Origin: Agrococcus sediminis
GTDB lineage: Bacteria; Actinomycetota; Actinomycetes; Actinomycetales; Microbacteriaceae
DNA: 64,000 nucleotides
Direction of reading: 5' to 3'
NCBI RefSeq assembly: GCF_007923295.1
Contig: NZ_VOIR01000011.1
Location: 496,001-560,000, forward strand
Shown one piece after another: positions 21,319 through 31,400 of this stretch; the stretch's first letter is position 1, and each line of letters opens with the position of its first letter. Below the pieces are notes generated by a model, which worked only from the letters and a program-made list of their open reading frames with translations, had not been told where the DNA came from and did no database searches. Both the position numbers and the translations under genes were made by a program.

Positions 21319-22395
21319 TCAGGCTCCCTGGAGGTCGGTGAAGTCGAGGATGACCTTGCCTGCGGCGCCGGAGCGGGCGCGCTCGAACGCGCCCTCCCAG
21401 TCGGCGAAGGCGAAGCGGTCGGTGATGACCGGGGCGACGTCGAGGCCCGTCTGGGCCATCGACGCCATGGCGTACCAGGTCTCGTACATCTCGCGGCCGT
21501 AGATGCCCTGGATCGTCAGCATGTGCGAGACGACCTTGCCGAAGTCGACCTCGATGGGCCGCGACGGCAGGCCGAGCATCGCGATGCGGCCGCCGAAGTT
21601 GAGGTTCTCGATGATGCCGACGAGCGCGGTCGGCGAGCCCGACATCTCGAGCGCGACGTCGAAGCCCTCCTGCATGCCCAGCTCGCGCTGCACGGCCGCG
21701 ATGGGGCTGACGCCGTCGGGGTCGGATGCCTCCTGCGGGTTGAGCGCGCGGAAGCCGAGCGAGCGCGCGAGCTCGAGCCGCGGCTCGGCGATGTCGGTGA
21801 TCACGATGTGGCGCGCGCCGGCGTGCCGGGCGACCATCGCGGCCATCAGCCCGATCGGGCCCGCGCCGGTGACGAGCACGTCCTCGCCGACCACCGGGAA
21901 CTTCAGCGCCGTGTGCACGGCGTTGCCGAACGGGTCGTAGATGCCGAAGACGTCGAGCTGCTGCTCGGTGGCGGAGTCGGCGGTGATGCCCGGGTGCACC
22001 CAGACGTTCGAGGCGGGGAGCACCACGTACTCGGCGAAGCAGCCGTCGCGCTGCACCCCGAGGTTGGAGGTGCGGATGCACAGGTGGCGGCGGCCGGCGC
22101 GGCAGTTGCGGCAGTGGCCGCACACGACGTGCCCCTCGCCGCTCATCAGCTGGCCGACGGCGTAGTCGGTGACGCCCTCGCCGACCTCCACGATCTCGCC
22201 GCAGAACTCGTGGCCGACGGTGAGCCCGGGCGTCACGGCAGACTGGGCCCACGCATCCCACGCGTCGATGTGCAGGTCGGTGCCGCAGATGCCGGCGCGC
22301 AGCACGCGCACCTTCACGTGGCCCGCGGGCGTCGTGGGCTCGGGGATCTCGACCAGCTCGAGTCCTGGCTTGCCTCGGGTCACGAGTGCGTGCAT
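21319..22395 (-). CDS. tdh: L-threonine 3-dehydrogenase (zinc alcohol dehydrogenase family)
   Basis: A 358-residue zinc-dependent dehydrogenase; its coupling to kbl supports threonine as the substrate. Catalytic zinc ligands are in '[10 protein letters not shown]' and '[14 protein letters not shown]', the structural zinc in '[15 protein letters not shown]', and the NAD loop is '[12 protein letters not shown]'. An upstream ATG at 22434 is open in frame, but ATG 22395 is chosen because GGAGAC is spaced well and the family N-terminus begins there. The length is slightly above the E. coli enzyme. Confidence 0.9.
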   Translation of the reverse strand: MHALVTRGKPGLELVEIPEPTTPAGHVKVRVLRAGICGTDLHIDAWDAWAQSAVTPGLTVGHEFCGEIVEVGEGVTDYAVGQLMSGEGHVVCGHCRNCRAGRRHLCIRTSNLGVQRDGCFAEYVVLPASNVWVHPGITADSATEQQLDVFGIYDPFGNAVHTALKFPVVGEDVLVTGAGPIGLMAAMVARHAGARHIVITDIAEPRLELARSLGFRALNPQEASDPDGVSPIAAVQRELGMQEGFDVALEMSGSPTALVGIIENLNFGGRIAMLGLPSRPIEVDFGKVVSHMLTIQGIYGREMYETWYAMASMAQTGLDVAPVITDRFAFADWEGAFERARSGAAGKVILDFTDLQGA

Positions 22396-22484
22396 GGGCG
22401 TCTCCGTCGACGGTGGTGGGTGTGCCGCGACCATCCTGCCACCCGCCCGCCGTCACTGATCCCGCACGAGCCCGGGGCTCGCGG

Positions 22485-22578
22485 CGCACAACGCAAGCCC
22501 GCCGGCCCCGTTCCGCGGCGGATCCGGGGAAGGACGGTTCCGCGCCCCGGTTCCGGGCCGCGGGGCTTGCGTTGTGCG
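22485..22578. repeat. 16-bp perfect inverted repeat in a divergent promoter region
   Basis: CGCACAACGCAAGCCC at 22485-22500 is matched by its exact reverse complement at 22563-22578, with 62 nt between the arms. It lies between tdh and purM, which point away from each other. A third, nearly identical word GGGCTTGCGCTGTGCGG is found at 35272-35288, also just before a promoter. Confidence 0.75.
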
Positions 22579-22637
22579 GGGGTCGGGCTGGCGATCGGCG
22601 CGCCCGGGCGGCACCGGCGGCTCGGTAGCCTGGGGGC

Positions 22638-23726
22638 ATGACCGATCCGTATGCGTCCGCCGGCGTCGACACCGAGGCGGGCGACCGCGCGGTCGAGCTC
22701 ATGAAGGCCGCCGTCTCGCGCACCCACGGCCCCGGCGTGCTCGGCGGGGTGGGCGGCTTCGCCGGCCTCTTCGACCTGTCGGCCGCGGGCGCCTACGCGA
22801 AGCCGCTGCTCGCCACCTCGACCGACGGCGTCGGCACCAAGATCGCGCTCGCCCGCGCGATCGACAAGCACGACACGATCGGCCAGGACCTCGTGGGCAT
22901 GGTCGTCGACGACATCGTCGTGGTCGGCGCGAAGCCGCTGTTCATGACCGACTACATCGCGTGCGGCCGCGTCGTGCCCGAGCGCATCGCCGACATCGTG
23001 CGCGGCATCGCCGAGGCGTGCGAGGCGACCGGCACGGCGCTCGTCGGCGGCGAGACGGCCGAGCACCCGGGCGTCATGGAGCCCGACGACTACGACGTGG
23101 CGGGTGCGGCCGTCGGCATCGTCGAGGCGGATGCGGTGCTGGGCGCAGAGCGGGTCGGCGAGGGCGACGTCGTGGTCGCCATGGCCTCCTCGGGGCTCCA
23201 CTCCAACGGCTTCAGCCTCGTGCGCCACGTGCTCGCCGAGCGCCGCATCGCGCTGACCGACCGCGTCGACGAGCTGGGCGGCGTCGCCGCCGAGGTGCTG
23301 CTCGAGCCGACGCGGCTCTACACGCTGCCGCTGCTCGGCATGCTCGAGCAGGGCCTCGGCATCCGCGCCATCTCGCACGTGACGGGCGGCGGCATCGCCG
23401 CGAACCTCGCCCGCGTGCTGCCGCAGCGCCTCGCCGTCGAGATCGACCGGCAGGGCTGGCAGGTGCCGGCGGTGTTCGACGCGCTCGCGCAGCTCGGCGA
23501 CTTCCCGCTCACCGACGCCGAGGGCACCTGGAACCTGGGCCTCGGCATGCTCGTGGTCGTCGACGAGGCCGACGCCGCAGGCGTCGTCGCGGCGAGCGAG
23601 GCCGCGGGCATCCCCGCCTCGACGATCGGCCGGGTCGAGGCGGCCCCCGCCGATGCGAGCGGATGGGTGCAGGGCGCCAAGGGCGTGGACGGCGGCGCGG
23701 TGCGCCTGACCGGCAGCTACCGCTGA
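22638..23726 (+). CDS. purM: Phosphoribosylformylglycinamidine cyclo-ligase
   Basis: The 362-residue AIR synthetase, closing the imidazole ring from FGAM with ATP. Its marks are 'LLATSTDGVGTKIALA', 'VVVGAKPLFMTDYIACG', 'ALVGGETAEHPGVM' and 'SSGLHSNGFSLVRHVL'. ATG 22638 follows TAGCCT by 6 nt, so transcription is probably leaderless. It stands apart from purF but matches the other pur genes in the window, which together give PurF, D, SQL, M and C. Confidence 0.95.
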   Translation: MTDPYASAGVDTEAGDRAVELMKAAVSRTHGPGVLGGVGGFAGLFDLSAAGAYAKPLLATSTDGVGTKIALARAIDKHDTIGQDLVGMVVDDIVVVGAKPLFMTDYIACGRVVPERIADIVRGIAEACEATGTALVGGETAEHPGVMEPDDYDVAGAAVGIVEADAVLGAERVGEGDVVVAMASSGLHSNGFSLVRHVLAERRIALTDRVDELGGVAAEVLLEPTRLYTLPLLGMLEQGLGIRAISHVTGGGIAANLARVLPQRLAVEIDRQGWQVPAVFDALAQLGDFPLTDAEGTWNLGLGMLVVVDEADAAGVVAASEAAGIPASTIGRVEAAPADASGWVQGAKGVDGGAVRLTGSYR

Positions 23727-23890
23727 CCCGTGCGGCACCGGTGCGCCGGCGGCCGCTGCAGCGGCGAGGAGACGTCCAGGAGACTCGGACGTTGCGGGCG
23801 TACCGTGACGGCAGGTTCGAGCGCGACGGCAACTCCGCCGGCGCGTGACGACCGGTATCGCCGATCGGGATCGCAGACGGGAGGTGCGTG

Positions 23891-24631
23891 ATGACGTCCG
23901 ACGCGGACCGCTTCCGACCTCGCGACCAGGGCCAGCCCGCCTCGCCGCAGCCCGACCCGTCCTACGGCTCGATCTCGGAGCAGACGCCGCCGACCCCGCC
24001 GGCTCCCGACCCCGCTCCGCCGGGCCCCCGTGTGCGCAACCTCGCCCCCATGCCGATGCAGCAGGGGCCGAGCATCCGTCCGACCTCGCCGCCCGACGCC
24101 CCGCAGCCGACGGCGACGCCGCCCGGGCCCTGGCAGCGGTCGATGCCGCAGCAGCCGCTGCCGCAGCAGCCGGCGCCGCCGCAGCAGCCGCCACCTCCCC
24201 AGCACCACGCCGCGCCCGGCTCCGCGCCGCGCCCGTCCGCGCCGGCCGGGTACGTGCATCCGCACCATGCCGGCCGCGACGCGCAGCTGATCCACCCGGC
24301 AGCCGCCCAGGCCTCGAGCGTGACGCCATACGGGGTGCCCGTCTACCACGCACCCGTCTCCGCGCTCGCGCCCCCGCCGTCGCGCGGCCTCTCGATCACC
24401 GCGATGGTGCTCGGCCTCATCTCGGTGACCTTCGGCTGGACGCTCGTCGTGCTGCCGATCATCGGGCTCGTCTTCGGCATCCTCGCGCTCCGGCGCGAGC
24501 CTGCCGGGCGGCCCCTCGCGATCACCGGCATCATCACCTCGATCGGCGGCATGCTCTGGGTGCTGCTCTTCTACCTGCTGCCCCTCGCCGGGGTGGTCGC
24601 GGCGATGCTCTTCGCCATCAGCACGAGCTGA
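23891..24631 (+). CDS. DUF4190 domain membrane protein with long Pro-rich head
   Basis: A 246-residue protein: about 160 residues of Pro/Gln/Ala-rich disordered sequence (with runs such as 'PQQPLPQQPAPPQQP'), then two membrane helices of the DUF4190 type, 'ITAMVLGLISVTFGWTLVVL' and 'ITGIITSIGGMLWVLLFYLL', linked by 'GILALRREPAGRPLA', the family's core turn. The role of DUF4190 proteins is not known. ATG 23891 is preferred over GTG 23888 because GGGAGG stands 6 nt before it. The next gene is a small relative. Confidence 0.8.
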   Translation: MTSDADRFRPRDQGQPASPQPDPSYGSISEQTPPTPPAPDPAPPGPRVRNLAPMPMQQGPSIRPTSPPDAPQPTATPPGPWQRSMPQQPLPQQPAPPQQPPPPQHHAAPGSAPRPSAPAGYVHPHHAGRDAQLIHPAAAQASSVTPYGVPVYHAPVSALAPPPSRGLSITAMVLGLISVTFGWTLVVLPIIGLVFGILALRREPAGRPLAITGIITSIGGMLWVLLFYLLPLAGVVAAMLFAISTS

Positions 24632-24732
24632 GCATCGGCCGCCGCTGGCGATCCGTTGGGCGCGCGTTCACCGTCCGGCCCTAGGCTGTGCGCGACGCAG
24701 CGCGTCCTTGCACCGACCCGAGGAACAACGCC

Positions 24733-25083
24733 ATGACCTACACGCCCCCCGAGCAGCCCCAGCAGGGCGGCTACCAGCCCTACCAGCCTGCCACCGGCAA
24801 CCAGTACGGCGGCTACGCCGCAGCGCCGGCCTCGACGTCGAAGAAGCTCTCCATGTGGGGCCTCATCCTCGGCATCTCCAGCATCATCATCCCGATCTTC
24901 CTCAACGCCATCGCCGGCGGCGTGCTCTCCGGCATCGGCCTGGCGAAGGAGCCGCAGGGCAGGATGATGGCCATCTGGGGCATCGTGACCTCGGTGCTCG
25001 GCTTCATCTGGGGCTTCATCTTCTGGCCGATCGTCGTGTTCGGCCTGCTGTTCGCCGCGATCGCGGAGTCCGGCGCCTACTGA
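24733..25083 (+). CDS. Small DUF4190-like membrane protein
   Basis: A 116-residue protein that looks like a short version of its neighbour: a Gln/Tyr-rich head 'YTPPEQPQQGGYQPYQ', then 'MWGLILGISSIIIPIFLNAI', the turn 'GLAKEPQGRMMA' and 'IWGIVTSVLGFIWGFIFWPI' with a final hydrophobic run. The Tyr/Gln/Gly head is common in actinobacterial surface-facing membrane proteins. A TAGGCT box at about 24682 and a GAGGAACAACGCC ribosome site suggest a short leader rather than a leaderless start. Confidence 0.75.
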   Translation: MTYTPPEQPQQGGYQPYQPATGNQYGGYAAAPASTSKKLSMWGLILGISSIIIPIFLNAIAGGVLSGIGLAKEPQGRMMAIWGIVTSVLGFIWGFIFWPIVVFGLLFAAIAESGAY

Positions 25084-25098
25084 GCCGCAGACGCAGCC

Positions 25099-25144
25099 GG
25101 ACGCTCGAGGGGGCTCGCCGGTCGGCGGGCCCCCTCGAGCGTCC
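25099..25144. terminator. 15-bp hairpin terminator
   Basis: GGACGCTCGAGGGGG at 25099-25113 pairs perfectly with CCCCCTCGAGCGTCC at 25130-25144 over a 16-nt loop. It lies 16 nt after the stop of the small DUF4190-like gene and 22 nt before the end of the converging DUF5652 gene, so it can serve both strands. Confidence 0.75.
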
Positions 25145-25165
25145 GCGGCGTGCGGGCGGCGCGGC

Positions 25166-25444
25166 TCAGGTCTCCTGCGAGTGCCCGAGCTGCGGCGGCT
25201 CGCCGGTCCGGGCGAGGATCTCGGCCTCCTGCCGCGCCCGTCGGGCGCGGTCGCGGCTCACGACGAAGATGTAGGCGGCGTCGAGCACGCCGAGCGTGTT
25301 CGAGACGAGCAGCGTCGCGAACCACGCCTTGTCGTGCTGCTTCGCCGCGCGCCACAGCGAGGCGCCCTTCCATGCGAGGCTCCAGGCCACTGCGGCGCCA
25401 AGGGCCGCGCGCACCGCCGGCCGGTCGAGCTGCTCTGCCTTCAT
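25166..25444 (-). CDS. DUF5652-like small membrane protein
   Basis: A 92-residue protein with two membrane segments, 'RAALGAAVAWSLAWKGASLW' and 'WFATLLVSNTLGVLDAAYIF', joined by the short loop 'RAAKQHDKA'. The pattern 'W.L.WKG..LW.AA...DK.WF..LL..NTLGILE..Y.F' agrees with the DUF5652 family, whose function is unknown; assignment is from memory of that pattern. GACAGT lies 6 nt before the ATG. Confidence 0.7.
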   Translation of the reverse strand: MKAEQLDRPAVRAALGAAVAWSLAWKGASLWRAAKQHDKAWFATLLVSNTLGVLDAAYIFVVSRDRARRARQEAEILARTGEPPQLGHSQET

Positions 25445-25498
25445 GGCCCGACTGTCCCACGGAAGCGGCCGCGCCGCCAGAGAGCAGTCCGGCGGCGG

Positions 25499-26989
25499 TC
25501 AGCACTCGATGAACGCCACCGCGAGGCCGCCGAGCGCGGTCTCCTTGTACTTGTCGCTCATGTCGGCGCCTGTGCGGCGCATCGTCTCGACGGCGGTGTC
25601 GAGGCTCACGTAGTGCGTGCCGTCCCCCTGCTTCGCCATCCGCGCGGCGTTGATCGCCTTCACCGACGCCATCGCGTTGCGCTCGATGCAGGGGATCTGC
25701 ACGAGGCCCTTGATGGGGTCGCACGTGAGGCCGAGGTTGTGCTCGATGCCGATCTCGGCGGCGTTCTCGATCTGCTCGGGCGTCGCGCCGAGCACCGCGG
25801 CGAAGCCGGCGGCGGCCATCGCGCACGCCGAGCCCACCTCGCCCTGGCAGCCCACCTCGGCGCCCGAGATCGAGGCGTTCGACTTGATGATGATGCCGAT
25901 CGCGCCGGCGACCAGCAGGAAGCGCACCTCCCACGGCACCTCGTCGTCGACGCAGTTGGCGAAGCGGTCGGCGTAGTGCATGACGGCGGGGATGATGCCC
26001 GCGGCGCCGTTCGTCGGCGCGGTCACGACCCGGGCGCCCGCGGCGTTCTCCTCGTTGACGGCGAGCGCGTAGAGGTTCACCCACTCCATGCCCTCGAGCA
26101 GGTCGGGGCGGCCCGCCTTCGGGGCCGCGTCGCGCTCGATGAGCTTCGCGTGCCAGTCCTTCGCCCGGCGCTTCACGTCGAGCCCGCCCGGCAGCATGCC
26201 GTCGGTCGCGATGCCGTGCGCGACGCACTCCTGCATGACCTGCCAGATGCGCTCGAGCTGCGCGATCGTCTGCTCGCGCGAGCGCCAGGCGCCCTCGTTC
26301 TCGAGCATGAGCTCGGCCACCGACAGGCCCGTGCGGCGGCAGAGCGCGACGAGCTCGTCGCCGTGCGTGAACGGGTAGGGCACCGGGTGCAGCTGGTGCG
26401 CCGGCGCCGGCACGGGCGAGAGCACGTCGCCCTCGTCGTGGCGCATGACGAAGCCCCCGCCGATCGAGTAGTAGCCAGCGGTCACGATCTCGGCGTCGGA
26501 TGCGTCGTAGGCGGTGATGCGCAGGGCGTTCGGGTGCTCGCGGCGCACGGTGAGCGGCCGGAAGACGAACACCTTCGCCTCGTCGAACGCGACGGGCAGC
26601 CTGCCGCCGAGGCGCAGCTCGCCGGTGGCGCGGATGCGCTCGAGCGTCTCGGCGATCTGCGGCGTCTCGACGGTGTCGGGCGCGAGTCCGGAGAGGCCGA
26701 GCATCACGGCGGTGTCGGTGCCGTGCCCCGAGCCGGTGGCGCCGAGCGATCCGAGCAGGTCGACGCGGAGCCGCACGACCTCGTCGAAGCGACCCGACGC
26801 ATCCGCCTGCGCGACGAAGTCGAGCGCGGCGCGCATCGGGCCGACGGTGTGCGACGACGACGGGCCGATGCCGATCTTGAACAGGTCGAGCACCGACAGC
26901 GACTCGAACACCGGCGCGGTCGCGGTGGCATGGCTGCCGATCGCGGTCGGCTCCTGCACCTGTCCGTTGGTGATGGCGTGCGACGTCAC
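25499..26989 (-). CDS. sdaA: L-serine ammonia-lyase, iron-sulfur dependent, single chain
   Basis: A 496-residue L-serine dehydratase that makes pyruvate and ammonia from serine. The beta domain comes first ('[20 protein letters not shown]', '[15 protein letters not shown]'), then the alpha domain with conserved cysteines in '[14 protein letters not shown]' and '[20 protein letters not shown]', which hold the [4Fe-4S] cluster. GTG 26989 follows AAGGAGCCGATC. The family homology begins near '[10 protein letters not shown]', so the first 28 residues are an extension. It may feed on serine formed from glycine released by tdh-kbl, which is inference. Confidence 0.93.
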   Translation of the reverse strand: MTSHAITNGQVQEPTAIGSHATATAPVFESLSVLDLFKIGIGPSSSHTVGPMRAALDFVAQADASGRFDEVVRLRVDLLGSLGATGSGHGTDTAVMLGLSGLAPDTVETPQIAETLERIRATGELRLGGRLPVAFDEAKVFVFRPLTVRREHPNALRITAYDASDAEIVTAGYYSIGGGFVMRHDEGDVLSPVPAPAHQLHPVPYPFTHGDELVALCRRTGLSVAELMLENEGAWRSREQTIAQLERIWQVMQECVAHGIATDGMLPGGLDVKRRAKDWHAKLIERDAAPKAGRPDLLEGMEWVNLYALAVNEENAAGARVVTAPTNGAAGIIPAVMHYADRFANCVDDEVPWEVRFLLVAGAIGIIIKSNASISGAEVGCQGEVGSACAMAAAGFAAVLGATPEQIENAAEIGIEHNLGLTCDPIKGLVQIPCIERNAMASVKAINAARMAKQGDGTHYVSLDTAVETMRRTGADMSDKYKETALGGLAVAFIEC

Positions 26990-27046
26990 GATCGGCTCCT
27001 TCGCCTCAGGCAGCGGAGCCAGGGGTGGCGGCTCAGTGCTGCGTCG

Positions 27047-27256
27047 TCAGGCGCTGCGCCCCTGCTGACGCTCGTCAGCGTACTCGTCGTCCTCGGTGGA
27101 GTACTCGGCGTAGTCGGCCCACTTGTCGACGAGCTCGTCGTTCGAGGGGCCACCGCCGAGCTCCTGCTGGAGCACGGAGTAGTTGATGTTCGGGCTGAAT
27201 GACTTCAGCTCACGTGCCAGCTTCGTGTGCTTGGCCTTCTGGCGACCACGACCCAT
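27047..27256 (-). CDS. DUF3073 domain protein
   Basis: A 69-residue protein that starts 'MGRGRQKAKHTKLARELK', the invariant opening of the actinobacterial DUF3073 family, followed by 'YFSP'-like 'FSPNINYSVLQQEL' and an acidic C-terminus rich in Asp/Glu/Tyr. The basic head and acidic tail suggest nucleic-acid contact, but no function is established. A longer frame reaches 27343; ATG 27256 is chosen because AAGGGGGG is well placed and homology begins there. Confidence 0.9.
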   Translation of the reverse strand: MGRGRQKAKHTKLARELKSFSPNINYSVLQQELGGGPSNDELVDKWADYAEYSTEDDEYADERQQGRSA

Positions 27257-27313
27257 GCTGGACCCCCCTTGCGGACGGCGCCGACGATGAGCCGGCGAAC
27301 GATGTGAGAACTG

Positions 27314-27345
27314 CGATGCTACGTCCAACCTCGATCGTAGCATCG
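27314..27345. promoter_or_regulatory. 10-bp inverted repeat overlapping the DUF3073 promoter
   Basis: CGATGCTACG at 27314-27323 and CGTAGCATCG at 27336-27345 are perfect mirror arms with a 12-nt spacer. On the minus strand they contain TAGCAT and TACGAT, both good -10 boxes for the DUF3073 gene, whose leader would then be about 55-80 nt. A dimeric regulator site is one reading. Confidence 0.5.
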
Positions 27346-27399
27346 AGGGGGCCTGGCGACTGTGCGCGGGCCATGCCTGGGGAGTGCGCGCGGCAGGGA

Positions 27400-27774
27400 T
27401 CAGGCCGGGAGCGCGGGCACGAGCGCGGCGCCCAGGAGGAGTCCGGCGGATGCGGCGATCGCGCCGCCGACGACGGTGGCCGTGAGCGTCGCGAGGGCGG
27501 GGCCGCTGCGGCGCCCGTCGAGCTGCTCGACCGCCTGCACCGCGAACGCCGAGTAGGTCGAGAGGCCGCCGCAGAAGCCGGTCACGAGGATCGCGCGCAT
27601 GGCGTCGTCGGCGACCAGGCCGCCCGCGAGCGCGCCCGCGAGCAGGCTCGCGGCGAGGTTGACGAGCAGCGTCGCCCGCACGGGCCGCCGGTGGGGGAGC
27701 GCGCCCGCGAGGAAGCGCACCACGGCGCCCGCACCGCCGGCCGCGGCGACGGCGAGCAGCTCGAGCGCGCTCAC
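27400..27774 (-). CDS. Fluoride exporter subunit, CrcB/Fluc family (second copy)
   Basis: A 124-residue four-helix membrane protein. 'GGAGAVVRFLAGAL', 'TLLVNLAASLLAGAL' (with the conserved Asn) and 'LVTGFCGGLSTYSAFAVQ' are the Fluc signatures; the 'G.CGG.ST.S.F' helix carries the central sodium and fluoride track. Paired genes of this kind form heterodimeric fluoride channels. GTG 27774 overlaps the TGA of the upstream copy (GTGA), so they are co-translated. Confidence 0.9.
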   Translation of the reverse strand: MSALELLAVAAAGGAGAVVRFLAGALPHRRPVRATLLVNLAASLLAGALAGGLVADDAMRAILVTGFCGGLSTYSAFAVQAVEQLDGRRSGPALATLTATVVGGAIAASAGLLLGAALVPALPA

Positions 27775-28163
27775 GCGGCCCGCCGCCTCGCGACGCGGCG
27801 GCCGAGCAGCAGCCCGGCCCACGCGGCGAGCAGGCACACCACGAGCGTGCCGAGCGCGAGCGCGATGCCGGGCAGGGCCGGCACGAACGCGCTCCAGCCT
27901 CCCGCCGCCGGGGCCGCGGCGCTCGCGACCGCGACCGCGCTGAAGGTCGTGAAGCCGCCGAGCACGCCCGCGCCGATGCCGTGCCGCAGCCAGTCGGGCG
28001 CCGCGGCGAGCGCCGCCGTCGAGACGCCGAGCAGCAGGCTGCCGATCGCGTTCACGCCGAGCAGCGCCCAGCCGTCGCCGAGCGACGACTCGATCGCGGC
28101 GCGCGCCGCCGTGCCCAGCGCGCCGCCGAGGGCGACGGCGAGCACGGAGCGCAGCAGCTGCAT
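27771..28163 (-). CDS. crcB: Fluoride exporter subunit, CrcB/Fluc family (first copy)
   Basis: A 130-residue Fluc-type membrane protein, the first gene of a two-gene fluoride-exporter operon. Conserved stretches are 'GGALGTAARAAIE', 'LLGVNAIGSLLLGV' (the pore Asn) and 'GVLGGFTTFSAVAVAS'. The C-terminus ends in a basic 'GRRVARRRAA'. ATG 28163 follows TACGCT by 6 nt, so there is no leader that could hold a fluoride riboswitch. The ORF frame continues upstream as antisense of the exporter gene and is ignored. Confidence 0.9.
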   Translation of the reverse strand: MQLLRSVLAVALGGALGTAARAAIESSLGDGWALLGVNAIGSLLLGVSTAALAAAPDWLRHGIGAGVLGGFTTFSAVAVASAAAPAAGGWSAFVPALPGIALALGTLVVCLLAAWAGLLLGRRVARRRAA

Positions 28164-28233
28164 GCGACCAGCGTAGGCACCGGCGCGGCGCGGGCACCGC
28201 CCGCCCGGCCGTCGACCAGCTCCAGCTCGACCC

Positions 28234-28280
28234 GTTCCACCCTGCGCGACCCGGTGCACCGGGTCTGGCCGGGTCGACGG
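28234..28280. repeat. Second copy of the 18-bp palindrome GACCCGGTGCACCGGGTC
   Basis: The core at 28248-28265 is identical to the one at 2483-2500, and the left flank GTTCCACCCT is also shared, at the same distance. The right flank differs (GGTCGACGGGG in place of GGTGGAACGGG) and keeps only part of the outer symmetry. This copy lies between two divergent promoters (crcB and the RND exporter). Confidence 0.75.
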
Positions 28281-28400
28281 GGTCGTGGGAGCGGACGCGG
28301 GCCGCGCCCAGCCTCGACGTCGACGCGGCGGGCCGAAGCCGAGCGGATGCGGGGGCTGGCCCCATAGGGAGCCCACACCGGGCGATGGGAGGATCGGCGG

Positions 28401-31400
28401 GTGCATCTGCTCTCGCTCGCCAGCCTCAAGAACCGCGCCCTGGTCGCACTCGCGACCATCTGCATCGCCATCTTCGGCGGCGTCGCCCTCTCGAGCCTGA
28501 AGACCGAGCTCACACCCGAGCTCGAGCTGCCCGCCGTGGTCGTCACGACCACGCTGCCGGGAGCGAGCCCCGAGATCATGAGCGAGGACGTCACGGGGCC
28601 CATCGAGCGGGCGATCCAGTCGGTGCCCGGGCTCGAGGGCACGAGCGGCACGTCGTCGACGAGCTCGAGCGTCGTCTTCGCCGAGTTCACGTACGGCATC
28701 AACATCCCCACGACCGAGCAGCGCGTGCAGCAGGCCGTCAACCGCATCGTGAGCCAGCTGCCCGAGGGCGCCGAGCCCACGGTGCTCACCGGCTCGATCG
28801 CCGACTTCCCGGTGCTGCGCATCGCCATCTCGGGGCCCGGCGAGCAGGCCGCGCTCGTCGACCGGATCGAGACGATCGCGGTGCCGCAGCTCGAGCGCGT
28901 CGACGGCGTGCGCGCCGTGCAGCTGCAGGGCGCGCCGGGCCAGCGCATCACCATCGCGCCCGACGACGCCGCGCTCGCGGCCGCGGGCCTCACGCGGCTC
29001 GACATCAGCGAGGCCATCGACGAGCACGGGCAGCTGCTGCCCGGCGGCACCGTCGACGACGGCGACCAGACGCTGAGCGTGCAGATCGGCGAGCGCCTCG
29101 GCTCGGTCGACGACGTCGCGAGCCTGCCGCTCAGCGCCGAGCAGACGACCGAGCCCGACCCGGCCAACCCGCCGAACGCCCCACCGGCCGCCGAGACCGT
29201 GGCGATCGGCGACGTCGCCGAGGTCGTGCTCGAGCAGGACCCCGTCACGTCGATCGCGCTCGTCGACGGCGAGCCGGCGATCATCCTCTCGATCACGAAG
29301 ACGCAGGCGTCGAACACCGTCGACGTCTCGCGCGCGGTGCAGGAGATCCTGCCGGGCCTGCGCGACGAGCTCGGTGACGGCGTCACCTTCACGACGGTGC
29401 TCGACCAGGCGCCATACATCGAGCACTCGATCGAGGCGCTCGCGGTCGAGGGGGCGCTCGGCCTCGCCTTCGCGATCCTCGTCATCCTGATCTTCCTCTG
29501 GTCGCTGCGCTCGACGATCGTCACCGCGGTCTCCATCCCCATCTCGGTGCTCATGACCTTCATCGGCATGTGGGGCGCCGGCTACTCCCTCAACGTGCTC
29601 ACCCTGGGCGCCCTCACCATCTCGATCGGTCGCGTCGTCGACGACTCGATCGTCGTCATCGAGAACATCAAACGGCACCTCGCCTTCCAGGCGTCGCGGT
29701 CGAAGGCGATCCTGGATGCGGTGCGCGAGGTCGCGGGCGCCATCACGGCGTCGACGGTCACCACGGTCATCGTCTTCCTCCCGCTCGCGTTCGTCAGCGA
29801 CATCACCGGCGAGCTGTTCCGGCCGTTCGCGCTGACGGTGTCGATCGCGCTGCTCGCGTCGCTCGTCGTCTCGCTCACGATCGTGCCGGTGCTGGCGTCC
29901 TGGCTGCTCCGGCGGCCGCAGCACGCGGTCGCGGCGGAGGAGGCGGCCGCGGCGCAGGCCGCCGCTGCGGCGGATGCCCCGGCGCGGCCGACGCGACGCG
30001 CGCCCTTCTGGCGACGCCGCGCATCCGCCCCCGAGCGCAGCGCGCCAGTCGCGCGGCCCGCCCCGCCCGCGCCGAGCGAGGAGGAGCGGCCCGACCGCCT
30101 GCGCCGCGGCTACCGGCCGATCCTGCTCGCGACGCTGCGGCGGCCCTGGCTCGTGCTCGTCGGCGCCGTGCTCGTGCTGGCCGCGAGCGGCGCGGCGCTG
30201 CCGTTCATGGCCACCAACTTCCTCGGCGACGACGGCCAGACGACCGTGCAGGTCTCGCAGGAGCTGGAGCCCGGCGCCTCGCTCGACGCGCAGCTCGCCG
30301 CCGCCGAGGCGCTCACCGCCGACCTCGAGGCCATCGACGGCGTCGAGACGGTCTCGGCGACCGTCTCGAGCGGCGCATCCTCGTTCGCGGCCTTCACGGG
30401 CGGCGGGGGCGGCGGCGCGATCTCCTACGGCGTGATCGCCGCGGAGGGCACCGACATGCCCGCGCTCCGCGAGCGCATCCGCGAGGCCGCCGACGCGGCC
30501 GACGGCGAGGTGACCGTGGGGCAGTCGGCGGGCCTCGGCGGCAGCGACATCGAGATCGAGGTGCAGGCGCCCACGCCCGACGCGCTCGAGGCGGCCACCG
30601 CATCCGTCGTCGACGCGGTGGGCGACGTCGACGGCGTCGCCCAGGTCACCGACTCGCTCGAGGGCGCGCAGCCGCTCGTGCAGGTCGCGGTCGACCGCGA
30701 GCTCGCCGCGAGCCTCGGGCTCAGCGAGGCCGCCGTCTCGGGCCTCGTCGCCCAGGCGATGCAGCCGACGCCGGCGGGCGAGATCCAGCTCGACGGCTCG
30801 CTCGTGCGCATCTGGCTCGACGCGATCGCGCCGGCCGCGACGCTCGAGGAGCTGCGCGAGCTCGAGCTGCCGACGCCGAACGGCCCGCTGCCGCTCGCCG
30901 ACGTGGCCGAGGTCACGCAGATCGAGGGGCCGGTGTCGATCTCGACGAGCGACGGCAGCCGCACGGCGACCGTCACCGTCAGCCCCGACGCGGCCGACGT
31001 CGGCGGCGTCTCGGCCGGCGTGGGCGAGGCGCTCGCGGGGCTCGAGCTCGCCGACGGGGCCGAGGCCTCGGTGGGCGGCGTCGCCACCCAGATCACGGAT
31101 GCGTTCACCCAGCTGGGCATCGCGGCGCTCATCGCGATCCTGCTCGTCTACGTCGTGATGGTCGCCACCTTCAAGAGCCTCCTGCAGCCGTTCCTGCTGC
31201 TCGTGTCGGTGCCGTTCGCCGCGACCGGCGCGATCGCGATGCAGCTCATCACCGGGGTGCCGCTCGGCGTCGCCTCGATGGTGGGCGTGCTCATGCTCGT
31301 GGGCATCGTGGTGACGAACGCGATCGTGCTCATCGACCTCGTCAACCAGTACCGCGACCGCGGGCTCGGCGTGCGCGAGGCGCTCGTCGAGGGCGCCGAG

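Noticed and set aside
28100-28200. Fluoride riboswitch before the crcB pair
   Set aside because: TACGCT is 6 nt before the first crcB start codon, leaving no leader to hold it.
27771-29924. Large minus-strand frame upstream of crcB, antisense to the RND exporter
   Set aside because: Only its last 130 codons form a real protein (CrcB); the rest is a shadow frame.
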